NCBI RefSeq assembly: GCF_009696265.1
Contig: NZ_VUMH01000002.1
Location: 356,923 to 420,922, forward strand
Reading direction: 5' to 3'
Source of the DNA: Desulfovibrio porci
Lineage (GTDB): Bacteria; Desulfobacterota; Desulfovibrionia; Desulfovibrionales; Desulfovibrionaceae
DNA length: 64,000 bases
A model generated the notes under the pieces. The model saw only the letters and a program-made list of their open reading frames with translations. It was not told the origin of the DNA and did no database searches. This document shows, piece after piece, positions 1-8,703 of this stretch. The position numbers and the translations under genes were made by a program. Position 1 is the stretch's first letter. The number at the start of each line of letters is the position of its first letter.

Positions 1-1111
1 CGCACGAAAAGAGCGCAAGTAGGATGACAGGGAAAATCATTCGCTGGCTCCACTGAACTGCGAAAATATCTTGAATAAAATAACGTTGATAAAGAAAATC
101 GACTGAAATTGCGCCATACAGCGAAAGCAATGAGGATGCGGCAAAAAGCCCCAAAGTGACAAGCCTGATCCATTGTCTGTTTCTGCAGAACGCAACACAA
201 TTCGCCAAGATAGTTCCAGCTACGGCCAATCCGGATATAAAACAAAGTGCATTTGCAGCGTTGGGCGGCAAAATGTGGGCCAGAGGGCACACCAAACCAT
301 ACCCAAGAAAGATGACGATTTTCTTCCCAAGAAAAAACAATAGTCCCAGAAGATTAGTCTTGTCTAAATGGTGTGCGAATTCCTCCATGTAGGAGTAGTG
401 AGTTATTGTAAACCATGCCTGGAAAGCATACAACACTAGCAGATATACCAGCAGCCCTGAATGGGCATCCAGTGTGCGGCGATGGCGGATGCACCGAGAT
501 ATGCGCATGAACAGAATGCCCAGAAAAGCAAAGCCAAAAACAAAAAATACGGGTTTGCTGAACACCGCGAACGGAGCAGTCACGCAAATAACTACAATTT
601 CCCTGGAAGACAGGGCCTTTTTGTCAGATAGGGCAAGAAAATAAAAAAGTAATATAAATACAAGATAATAACCTTGGCTAAACACCATATAAAAATCTTG
701 TATTGGGAGCAAGTAGAGATAAAAGCATAAAGCAAGCCTCACTTTCCATGAAGCTATAAGAATATCAAAACGCTTTGTCAGAAAAAATGAACTACAAAGT
801 GCTGCAAAAAACCAGTTAAGTATATTTTGGACCTGTGCGAATTCGTCAAAAGCCTTTAGCCCTTTTAAGGCAATAACAGCACAAAATTTATTTATAAGAT
901 TAATATAGTTGCTGTCGGGCATCATAAAAAGTTCAAAAAAACTTTTTTCTGCCGCATGTAAATATATGGATACTTCTTCATTGCGAAGGACCGCAATATC
1001 AGCCGGATTAACAATAAAAAAACGCAATGCTGTAAGCAGCACGCTTAGTGAAACAATCAGCGCTGTGGGATTGTTACGCATTTTTTGCACAAAGAGGAAA
1101 AATGTGTGCAT
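1..1111 (-). CDS. Polytopic membrane protein, 3' end outside window
   Basis: An open frame of 370 codons runs from an ATG at 1111 to the left edge without a stop, so the C-terminus is missing. The product is dominated by long hydrophobic stretches (for example around residues 15-32, 105-125, 135-165 and 185-210), separated by short charged loops, which indicates an integral inner-membrane protein with many helices. Position next to glycan genes suggests a polysaccharide polymerase, ligase or GT-C-type glycosyltransferase, but I see no diagnostic motif. The gene is AT-rich like the rest of the block. A TAG lies 13 codons upstream in frame and no other start codon falls between, which supports this start, although the ribosome site is weak. 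It is separated from the SDR operon by a terminator. Confidence 0.7.
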   Translation of the reverse strand, partial: MHTFFLFVQKMRNNPTALIVSLSVLLTALRFFIVNPADIAVLRNEEVSIYLHAAEKSFFELFMMPDSNYINLINKFCAVIALKGLKAFDEFAQVQNILNWFFAALCSSFFLTKRFDILIASWKVRLALCFYLYLLPIQDFYMVFSQGYYLVFILLFYFLALSDKKALSSREIVVICVTAPFAVFSKPVFFVFGFAFLGILFMRISRCIRHRRTLDAHSGLLVYLLVLYAFQAWFTITHYSYMEEFAHHLDKTNLLGLLFFLGKKIVIFLGYGLVCPLAHILPPNAANALCFISGLAVAGTILANCVAFCRNRQWIRLVTLGLFAASSLLSLYGAISVDFLYQRYFIQDIFAVQWSQRMIFPVILLALFSC

Positions 1112-1467
1112 GCGCCAGACCTGCTTAAAGCTGTCAAAGGTGATGAGTTTCTATAGGAACGGTCGTGGTATTTAAAAACCATGCTCACTGTTCGGATTAA
1201 AACAGCCACAGGTCGGTTTCATCTGCACCAGATAAAAACAAAACAACCATGAAGAAATATGCAACCATCATGCTGCATCCGCCAGATGTTTGCATGCCCA
1301 TGGCGGCTGGGGGATGTTGCACCAATGCAGAGCTATCCCGGTCAGAAGCAGATGCATACCGGGGACAGTCAAGCTTTGTGCCCTGAAGGTGCAACTCCTC
1401 CAGCCTCAAAACTCCTGCTTCAAAAAACTGAGGGGCGCAATAAAGATTGCGCCTCTACACTATATAC
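1112..1467. other. Intergenic, AT-rich, no gene seen
   Basis: This 356-base stretch separates the partial membrane protein gene from the SDR gene. The short open frames here have no credible ribosome site or composition. The only element I can support is the terminator near 1424-1456. A promoter for the membrane protein gene should lie between about 1112 and 1420 but I could not pick one with confidence. Confidence 0.6.
1424..1456 (-). terminator. Rho-independent terminator of the glycan operon
   Basis: Read on the minus strand, an 11-bp stem (one G-T pair) with a four-base loop closes around 1431-1456 and is followed by a run of six T. It lies 12 bases past the stop of the GDP-mannose dehydratase-like gene, so it should end the transcript coming from the ABC transporter and glycosyltransferase side. 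Confidence 0.75.
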
Positions 1468-2484
1468 TTATCGCACAAGCGTTGCGCCCAAAATCCGGAC
1501 ACGTTCACGCCAATAATCAAGCAAGTCCATCATCGTTTGTTCAAATGGAATTTCAGGTTTCCAGCCTGTATGGCTGGTAAATTTTGACGTATCGGGAACC
1601 TGAAGATCCGCGTCAATGGGACGCAAACGATCATTGTCCGTTTCCACCGCAATATTCTTGACAGTTGAAAAACTCAGCAGCGTTTGCAGCATATCCTTTA
1701 CAGAGCAGACATGCGTACCACCGATGTTGTAATAAGCTCCACAAACAGGATTGACAGTCACCAGCATGTAGTAGGCGCGCACCGCATCTCTAACGTCAGC
1801 CCATGTACGAAGTGAATTCAGGTTGCCTGTTTTTACTACAGGGGGAATCAGGCCCGCTTCAATGAGTGCGATCTGTTTGGCAAACGTGGATTCGGCAAAC
1901 ACGTCGCCCCGACGGGGGCCGGTGTGGGTGAACATGCGGGTAGTCATAACCATCATGCCATAAGCTTCCGCGTAATAACGCCCAACCAGGTCAGTCCCAA
2001 CTTTGGAAATGGCATATGGGGAGGCGGGATGGAATGTGCATTCCTCATTGATCGGCAATTTTTCCTTGGGGACTCGACCAAACACCTCCGAAGAAGCGCA
2101 CACGTGTATGACCGGGGAGCAGCCGGGAGTGTGCCGAATCGCTTCCAGAAGGCTTGTGGTACCAAGAATATTCGTGTGCAGAGTTTCAAGAGGCGCATCA
2201 AAACTGGTACGAGGAAAACTTTGCGCGGCCAGGTGAAATACATAATCCGGTTGTGCATCAGCGACGGCTTTTTGCAACGACATGGGATCGTTCAAATCAC
2301 CGTACAGCAAAAAAATTCTGTCTTTCTGGTTGATTCTGCCCAGGTGGTCATGAATATTCTCCAGCGGGCTGCGCCAACGCAGAAGGCCATAGATATCCCA
2401 ATCTGTATTCTTGATAAGAAAATCAAGGAGGTGCGATCCCACCATTCCCGTTATACCGGTGATAAATGCACGTTTCCTAATCAT
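1468..2484 (-). CDS. GDP-mannose 4,6-dehydratase-like extended SDR
   Basis: This 338-residue protein is an extended short-chain dehydrogenase acting on a nucleotide sugar. The N-terminal dinucleotide site reads GITGMVGS (about residues 9-16), the catalytic YAISK (YxxxK) sits near residue 157, and SSEVFG and the HTGPRRG segment resemble GDP-mannose 4,6-dehydratases, which make GDP-4-keto-6-deoxymannose for rhamnose, fucose or related sugars. The start has a strong AAAGGAG site. It overlaps the end of the upstream SDR gene by eight bases, which implies translational coupling. Substrate is inferred; another NDP-hexose dehydratase or epimerase is possible. Confidence 0.8.
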   Translation of the reverse strand: MIRKRAFITGITGMVGSHLLDFLIKNTDWDIYGLLRWRSPLENIHDHLGRINQKDRIFLLYGDLNDPMSLQKAVADAQPDYVFHLAAQSFPRTSFDAPLETLHTNILGTTSLLEAIRHTPGCSPVIHVCASSEVFGRVPKEKLPINEECTFHPASPYAISKVGTDLVGRYYAEAYGMMVMTTRMFTHTGPRRGDVFAESTFAKQIALIEAGLIPPVVKTGNLNSLRTWADVRDAVRAYYMLVTVNPVCGAYYNIGGTHVCSVKDMLQTLLSFSTVKNIAVETDNDRLRPIDADLQVPDTSKFTSHTGWKPEIPFEQTMMDLLDYWRERVRILGATLVR

Positions 2485-3334
2485 GCAAAGCTCCTTTGTG
2501 CTTTCTGTAAGCTTCTCCCAGCGAACTCGGAGAACGCTGCAATATAGAAGTCAAAAGCGAGACATCAAGTGCAATTCTGCGCGGGCGCGACGAAAAAAAA
2601 TTATCCGGAGCAGCCACTTCCCTATACTGCAGTGAGTCATCAACGGCGTTGGCAAAGGCCTCGGCCATTTGCCTCCGGGAAATACACTCCGCCCCGCCCA
2701 CATTTACGGCTCGAGGCAAAACTTCACCCCGGCATCCCATTGCGGTCAAGGCGCAGGTAGCCGCAATAACGTCGTCAATCCACACCATATTACGCTCATA
2801 TCCTTCAAAAACTTCCGCCACTTTCCTGGTTTTCGCACAATCAATGAAATAACGGGTTACACCATCCCAAAAAGAGGTGACATATGACAGCCTTAAGGCG
2901 CAAAAACCTGTTGCGGAAGAGAAGCGCCGCTCAATCGCCGCCTTCATCTTGCCATATTCTTCAGTAGCAAGCAGTTGCGAATTTTCGTCCAGAGTGCATT
3001 TTTGTTGTCCGTACACCGTATCTGACGAGAAAAAAATGACTGTCGTTTTTTTCTCCAGAGCTTTTTCAATCAGGCGGCCTGTGTTTTCAACATTAACCAG
3101 CCATGCTCCCTGTGGATCTTTGCGACATTGATCGGGTTTTGACCACGCCGCCGGAAAAATGAAGACATCACCGGGGCAAAACCAATCGCCGTCAGAGTCC
3201 GACAGGTTTTGCAAATTACAGGTCAGTTGTCCCTTGCCGGGTGAACCTGATATCCGTTTGGCGTCCAGGGCGGCAAGAGCCGGCCACAACGCCCGGCCAA
3301 TCCCGCCGCCCATTCCGTTTACATATATGGCCAT
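2477..3334 (-). CDS. NAD-dependent sugar-nucleotide epimerase/reductase (SDR)
   Basis: This 285-residue protein starts with a Rossmann fold whose glycine motif is GMGGGIG (about residues 7-13). A YGKMK segment near residue 128 provides the YxxxK pair of SDR enzymes, following an FFSSDTVYG segment typical of dTDP-4-dehydrorhamnose reductases and epimerases. Length fits the reductase branch of the extended SDR family. It sits directly upstream of the GDP-mannose dehydratase-like gene and overlaps it. I infer that the two act in sequence, the dehydratase making a 4-keto-6-deoxy sugar and this enzyme reducing or epimerising it. The exact sugar cannot be read from sequence. Confidence 0.7.
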   Translation of the reverse strand: MAIYVNGMGGGIGRALWPALAALDAKRISGSPGKGQLTCNLQNLSDSDGDWFCPGDVFIFPAAWSKPDQCRKDPQGAWLVNVENTGRLIEKALEKKTTVIFFSSDTVYGQQKCTLDENSQLLATEEYGKMKAAIERRFSSATGFCALRLSYVTSFWDGVTRYFIDCAKTRKVAEVFEGYERNMVWIDDVIAATCALTAMGCRGEVLPRAVNVGGAECISRRQMAEAFANAVDDSLQYREVAAPDNFFSSRPRRIALDVSLLTSILQRSPSSLGEAYRKHKGALHD

Positions 3335-3357
3335 TGCTTAATCCTGGATGAATGCCA

Positions 3358-4191
3358 TTATTTATCTGTCATATTGCAGCATTTGGCGAGCAAGGGGCCC
3401 AAAATTGGCGTTCTGACAAGCCATTGCCGAAGTTTGGAGGGTGGTTCTTTCTGCGCAAAAACATCGGCAGGCTGCCAAGGCACAACCATAATAACGCCCT
3501 CATTGCTCTCAAGATAGGCCCCCTCCGGGGTGGGGGTTTCTGAGCAAACGGACTGAAAACCGATTGGATAAAGCCTAACATGCTGTCCAAAAACTTCGTA
3601 AATGGCCTTGTCAACTCCAACGCCGTCCCAAGTAGTATAGCGTAAGGTAAAATCATGAAAGATAACGCCATACATGGAAGGCAGGACTTTTTTCAAGGTA
3701 TTGCAATCTTTGAGACAGCCAGCGTAGCTATGATCTGCATCAATAATTGTTGCAATTGTATTTTGTGGAAATGACTCTGAAGACACAAAACTTTCATAAT
3801 CCATGTTGTAAAAGGAAGCTACATTGCCATATCCCAATTCATAGACCAATTTTTTGGTTTCTTCCAAAAGTTCCTTATCATAATCAATAACATGCAGCTT
3901 TTTACCAAGCTGCTGGCATAAATACGCGTATTGAACAGTCAAGCCGCCTTTGTAACAGCCGACTTCTACCACATTGTCCCCACGGAAGGCGTTAGACCTT
4001 ATAAAAAATAAAACCGCATCCTGGTAAGCTGTCTTTGTCTGGGATGCTGATCCTCTTTTCGTAATAATATTTCTGAGTTCAAACAGCTTTTCCTCGGATA
4101 AATTTGGATATTTCATTGGGAATTGAAAGCCGGACGCTGATCTGTCAGGCTTGCCGATATCAGTCGTCTTCTCAAAATTCTGCTCAAGCAT
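3358..4191 (-). CDS. SAM-dependent methyltransferase, glycan-associated
   Basis: This 277-residue protein is a class I methyltransferase. Motif I is VVEVGCYKGG, followed by an acidic VIDYD strand and an IIDADHSYAG segment, as in the macrocin O-methyltransferase, cephalosporin hydroxylase and Methyltransf_24 groups that often modify sugars in surface-glycan clusters. I chose the ATG at 4191 rather than the one at 4242 because AAGGAGG lies just upstream and the start then overlaps the stop of the upstream glycosyltransferase by eight bases. It probably methylates a sugar or the glycan end, but the acceptor is unknown. Confidence 0.75.
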   Translation of the reverse strand: MLEQNFEKTTDIGKPDRSASGFQFPMKYPNLSEEKLFELRNIITKRGSASQTKTAYQDAVLFFIRSNAFRGDNVVEVGCYKGGLTVQYAYLCQQLGKKLHVIDYDKELLEETKKLVYELGYGNVASFYNMDYESFVSSESFPQNTIATIIDADHSYAGCLKDCNTLKKVLPSMYGVIFHDFTLRYTTWDGVGVDKAIYEVFGQHVRLYPIGFQSVCSETPTPEGAYLESNEGVIMVVPWQPADVFAQKEPPSKLRQWLVRTPILGPLLAKCCNMTDK

Positions 4192-6634
4192 CTCCCGCCT
4201 CCTTATCAATCCACAATCCCGCTTCACGTAAAACCTGCTCAAACTGCCTTGTTCCCGCTTCTACGCTGAACTGGTTTTTAACCAGATCCTGTCCCGCCTG
4301 TGAGAGCTTTTTCCAGAGCTCCGGATCAGCATGCAATTGCAGCACCGCCGCGGCAAAATCCGCGGGTTCGTCAGCCACAAGCGCCTGCTCGCCAGCGTGT
4401 ATGCCCATGCCTTCAGTTGCAATGCTGGTGCATACATTGGGAATGCCGGCTCCCATGGTTGTGCCGATTTTCCCCTTGATGCCCGCGCCGTAGCGTAAAG
4501 GAGCCACTGCAATACGAACCGAGCTCAATAACGGGTCAAGGTTTTCAACAAAACCTTCGATAATGATGCCGTCCTTACCATGCAACTCCTGAATTTCAGG
4601 CGGTGCGTAGTTGCCGACGACATGGAAGAGCATGTCCGGCGCATGTTCTCTTACCAGTGGCCAAACTTCCTTGGCAAACCAGAGAACAGCGTCAACATTG
4701 GGCCGATGCCCGAACACACCTATAAAAATAACCCCGGTTCTGTTCTCAAAAGGCTGAGGCCGTTCCACGCACTTGGAGTAAAGACATGTGAAGGAGGAAA
4801 TCGGCGTGGAATTGCCTATTTCCGCTGTGATAAATTCTTTTTCCCTGTCGCTGATAACGACGAGGTGATCCACTTTGCGAATTAAATCCAGCTCGGTTTT
4901 TTTTGTGGCGGCGGCCGCTTTCAGCATTTTTTTGTCGTGCGCGAGCTCGGCTTCGCGCTGTTCACGGACAAAGCAGATATCCGCAGCGTGAAATATGATC
5001 TTTGCCTTGGGTGACACAGATCTGATTATCGGAACAAGTTCCGATGCCAGCCCCATTGGCTGCAAATAAAATTTGGAGAAACGATGGCCGAATTTTTTCA
5101 CATAATCCGCGCTACTGCCATGCTGTTCCGGTACATAATCCAGAATAACTCCCAGTCGCCGCAGGTCATTGGCATAGCGATCCGGCCAGGGCGCCCCCCA
5201 GGGCAGGAACGTCACGGTATAGCCGAATGAAACCAGATCCTTCAGCAGATTAAAGGTTGTCAGATCTGCCGCAATCATATCATGATGGGGAACTCTGGCG
5301 TCCGTCACAAGAATCCCACGTGGTGATACGGGAATGGTCCCCAAGCATTCCTGACCGAACGCAAAAATACTGGATAACCCCCATTTTCTGATGTCGCCGG
5401 CCAGAGCCGGAATTGACCGCGCCTTACGCCGTAAATACACGGCTAAAAGAAAAGGCTTTTCCGTCAGAAACCTGATAATGGCATTCTGCCGCTGTAACCA
5501 CTGATAGCTGTCTTCAGGAGAAAACAAGGCAGAACCCAGGAATGATTTCCCAAAAGCTTTTATCTTTTGCAGCGTCCGCCTGGGTTGCATGCTTTTTATC
5601 TGCATGACGCAGGCCAGTGGAAAGAGCAACATCAGGCACAGCACTTTTACACTTTTTGACATAGGCCGAACATCACGCGACGTCAGGGCGATGACACGAT
5701 TCCCGCGCGGATCAATGCGGGTCAAACAGGTTCTGCGCAAACCGCAAGGCAATGCCGAATACTCATGCAGCCCGGCCTTGACAATCCGGCGGGCGTAGTC
5801 AGCGACTATTAACGACAATTCACCGATATCCTCAGCGTGATATCTGTCCAGATTTTTTGAAAACATGGGTTCCGGCTCAATTGCCGGGCAACTGAAATGC
5901 AGAAACCGCAACGGAACGTCAGACGCAAACCATTGCGCGCCGCGGCGTGTTGCCGGACGCTGATCAATGTTCCAATACGCAACATTGTAGCCATCATGGC
6001 GGAGGATTTTGAAATTATCTAAAAAACATGGAAGCAGATCCATCCATTTCTGATCGCCAAACAAACCGGCGGTAAAGTCTTCATAGCAAAAATGGACTAA
6101 CCAGTGCGCCCACCAATCCAATATGGCGCGACTTGAAGTTGTGTTGGCAAAATAAGCAAACCCCATATTATAAGCGCCACATTTGAGCATGGTCAGATCA
6201 GATGTCCTCCCATCGATACTGGGCCTGCTTAAATGCGGCGTCAGCACAATTTCCACTCCGTCATTGACAATCTCTTCAAGTTCTTCCATAGGGGAAACGA
6301 CATAAATGTCGCTATCCATATAGATTACACCTTCGATTTCGTCATGAGAACGGCGAAAGATTTCTCTGACTGCAAAGGGTTTCAGCGCCACGCACATTTC
6401 AGTGTTGGTATAGCGCTCCAGCATATTGTCTAATTCGGGAATGCCAAGCTCCACCGCTGGAATGACTTCCACCTCATCGCCACAAGAACAATCTCCATTC
6501 AACGTATCCAGCAAGATCACGTAAAGAGACATGTCTGGATAGTTTTTTCTTATAGAGTCGAGTAGAACACGCGCGAAAGGAATATATGAGCGTGTAACAA
6601 TAGTTACTGTCGCAATTTTTTTGCTGAACGCCAT
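4184..6634 (-). CDS. Two-domain glycosyltransferase (GT-A-like plus GT4-like)
   Basis: This 816-residue protein joins two glycosyltransferase modules. Residues 1 to about 280 look like a GT8-type GT-A fold: a nucleotide-binding start (TVTIVTRSY) and a DSD metal motif at 107-109 in IYMDSDIYVV. After a basic linker, residues from about 430 onward look like a GT4-type GT-B enzyme, with the acceptor half first and then a donor half containing FIGVFGHRPN, an EGFVENLD segment and a glycine-rich APLRYGAGIKGKI near residue 715. One chain could therefore add two sugars in a row. It is the first gene of a coupled run with the methyltransferase and SDR genes. Confidence 0.8.
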   Translation of the reverse strand: MAFSKKIATVTIVTRSYIPFARVLLDSIRKNYPDMSLYVILLDTLNGDCSCGDEVEVIPAVELGIPELDNMLERYTNTEMCVALKPFAVREIFRRSHDEIEGVIYMDSDIYVVSPMEELEEIVNDGVEIVLTPHLSRPSIDGRTSDLTMLKCGAYNMGFAYFANTTSSRAILDWWAHWLVHFCYEDFTAGLFGDQKWMDLLPCFLDNFKILRHDGYNVAYWNIDQRPATRRGAQWFASDVPLRFLHFSCPAIEPEPMFSKNLDRYHAEDIGELSLIVADYARRIVKAGLHEYSALPCGLRRTCLTRIDPRGNRVIALTSRDVRPMSKSVKVLCLMLLFPLACVMQIKSMQPRRTLQKIKAFGKSFLGSALFSPEDSYQWLQRQNAIIRFLTEKPFLLAVYLRRKARSIPALAGDIRKWGLSSIFAFGQECLGTIPVSPRGILVTDARVPHHDMIAADLTTFNLLKDLVSFGYTVTFLPWGAPWPDRYANDLRRLGVILDYVPEQHGSSADYVKKFGHRFSKFYLQPMGLASELVPIIRSVSPKAKIIFHAADICFVREQREAELAHDKKMLKAAAATKKTELDLIRKVDHLVVISDREKEFITAEIGNSTPISSFTCLYSKCVERPQPFENRTGVIFIGVFGHRPNVDAVLWFAKEVWPLVREHAPDMLFHVVGNYAPPEIQELHGKDGIIIEGFVENLDPLLSSVRIAVAPLRYGAGIKGKIGTTMGAGIPNVCTSIATEGMGIHAGEQALVADEPADFAAAVLQLHADPELWKKLSQAGQDLVKNQFSVEAGTRQFEQVLREAGLWIDKEAGDA

Positions 6635-6876
6635 CTCAAGGCAACCTCATTTTATGATATAGTATATAATTTTTTCTAATCGTATCTTCACTAAAGCGCT
6701 CAATAGGGAAACAGAGCTTTTTTACTTTGGAGCTGATCGTTTTTGATGCGACGACAGCAAAGTAAATAATATGCTCAAGGCGTCTCCCAATATTGGGTTC
6801 AAAATAAAAAAGTTTTTCAAAAAAGTTCCAGACTTACTTTTTTGTAAGGGTGTAGCGGCAGATTATTATGCAAAAA

Positions 6877-8703
6877 TTATTTTGCATTGCTGCCATGACG
6901 TTGCGATGCGCGATATTGCTCAAGTACATAGGAGGATTCTCCTTGCAAAACAATTTCACCTTTATCCATCCATATGATGAAATCGCAATGTTCAACAGTA
7001 GTTAAACGATGTGCAACTATAATGCATGTAACTTCATCGGATAAATGCTGTATGGTGCGCTGTATGCTGTCTTCATTGGCTTGATCCAAAGCACTGGTGG
7101 CTTCATCAAATATAAGTAGTTTGGGATAAGTATACATTGCACGCGCGATGGATACACGTTGGGCTTGCCCGCCTGAAAGCCCGGCTCCATTCTCGCCAAT
7201 AGACTGCTCTAAACCGAGCGGATGATTGTCCACAAAGTCAATAGCCGCTTTTCGGCAGGCATCACGAACCCGTTCTTTGTCCCACGGCTTGCCCCATTGG
7301 CTGAACGCAATATTCTCCGCCAGCGTTCCCGCAAAAAGAAAAGGGGTTTGCGGCACATAACCGATAAACTGGGCGAATGCAGCTGCCCGTGAGGGGGTCA
7401 AGGGCTGCCCGTCAACCATAATTTTCCCGCCGGTTGGCTCAAGAAGTCCGCTAAGCATTCCCACAAGAGTGCTTTTTCCTCCTCCGGACGGCCCGATGAT
7501 GCCCACTTTCTTGCCTACAGGGATATCAAGTGTCAGATTCTTCAGGCTGTCCTTTTCCGCTCCGGGGTAACGGAAGCAGACGTTTCGCAAGGAAAGGCAT
7601 CTGACAAAACTGAAATTTTCATCAGGAGTCGGTAGCGCCGCGCGTGGCTCATTTCGCAATTTTTCCAGTAATTCCAGTACGGCCATTGCCATCGGATGCA
7701 CAGAGCGGATTGTCACCTGAAAGCTCACTACCCTGTTGGCATAAGGCATGACACGCCAAGCCGTGAGCAAAAGCAAGCCAAGGGCCATGGTTATTCGAGG
7801 GATGTCAGCTTGTTCAATAAAAACAAGATAGAATAGCGCAATAACCACAACGCCGAAAGCAATGCTCTCAAGCACCCAGGTAGGAATAGTCGGCGCGATC
7901 GTGTTAAAAACACGAGCTGACATTCCTCGCTCTGCAGCCCTTACAACAGACTGGAGAAAAACCTCCTGCTGCCTGTAGATAAGGACATCGCGTATCCCCC
8001 TTGTCGCACATAGAATTGCACGTGTTTCATCTTGTACGCTTTCAGCCATGCATAGAGCGGATTTATCAACGTTTTGGCGAAGAAAGCGGTATAACATAAA
8101 ACCGGAAAAGCTTAAAAAGCAGATAACGATAGTCGTTAGGGCAGGTTCATGGCCTACAAGGCTGAAGAACAATATTATCACAGTCAGCATGCAGGCATAC
8201 ATCGAAAGCTGAGAAATGAGCATCAAAGCCAACTGGCTACGCCATTGCATACATTGAAAAGCAGATGAACTTTCCGCTGACAAATGCCACATATAGTTAC
8301 TGTAAAGAAATCGCTGCATAATTTCTTCGCCGAGATCAATTGAAACGCGCTCACTCAAGCGAATAGTCGTCCGGCCGGCAATGTAGCTGACAATATTCTT
8401 CAATGCAGAAGCAGTCACCACAATACAACCAGCAATAAGTAGCAAATATCGTGGGTTTTGCCCCCAGGCTTTGAGTTGCGGCGACAAGAAATATAATCCC
8501 TTAAAAATATAATTTTCATTAAGCATGGTCGGCGAAGTCAAGGCCGCACCGAGATATGTGAGGGTAAGTATAAAAAAAAGTTCCAATGCAGACTGAAGAG
8601 CCATCAGCAGAAACAACAAATAGGTTTTTGTTCTGTTGCGGGGCGAAATGGTTGACAATATACGCCAAAAATCTGCAAATAGGGGCGAAAATACTTTCTT
8701 CAT
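6877..8703 (-). CDS. ABC exporter, fused permease and ATPase (MsbA-like)
   Basis: This 608-residue half-transporter has an N-terminal membrane domain (about residues 20-330, six likely helices) and a C-terminal ATPase. Walker A is GPSGGGKST, the Q-loop VPQTPFL, the signature LSGGQ and Walker B LLIFDEATSAL, followed by a switch AHRLTT. This layout matches type I exporters that flip lipid-linked glycans, lipid A or peptides, and the protein would act as a homodimer in the inner membrane. The ATG at 8703 has a GAGGAAG site. Since it sits with glycosyltransferase and sugar-nucleotide genes, export of a lipid-linked glycan is the likely role; peptide export cannot be excluded. A 242-base AT-rich gap separates it from the next gene. 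Confidence 0.82.
   Translation of the reverse strand: MKKVFSPLFADFWRILSTISPRNRTKTYLLFLLMALQSALELFFILTLTYLGAALTSPTMLNENYIFKGLYFLSPQLKAWGQNPRYLLLIAGCIVVTASALKNIVSYIAGRTTIRLSERVSIDLGEEIMQRFLYSNYMWHLSAESSSAFQCMQWRSQLALMLISQLSMYACMLTVIILFFSLVGHEPALTTIVICFLSFSGFMLYRFLRQNVDKSALCMAESVQDETRAILCATRGIRDVLIYRQQEVFLQSVVRAAERGMSARVFNTIAPTIPTWVLESIAFGVVVIALFYLVFIEQADIPRITMALGLLLLTAWRVMPYANRVVSFQVTIRSVHPMAMAVLELLEKLRNEPRAALPTPDENFSFVRCLSLRNVCFRYPGAEKDSLKNLTLDIPVGKKVGIIGPSGGGKSTLVGMLSGLLEPTGGKIMVDGQPLTPSRAAAFAQFIGYVPQTPFLFAGTLAENIAFSQWGKPWDKERVRDACRKAAIDFVDNHPLGLEQSIGENGAGLSGGQAQRVSIARAMYTYPKLLIFDEATSALDQANEDSIQRTIQHLSDEVTCIIVAHRLTTVEHCDFIIWMDKGEIVLQGESSYVLEQYRASQRHGSNAK

Noticed and set aside
1197..1409. 70-codon minus-strand frame ending in a hydrophobic stretch
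   Set aside because: No ribosome site and it lies between a terminator and the next gene; most likely chance.
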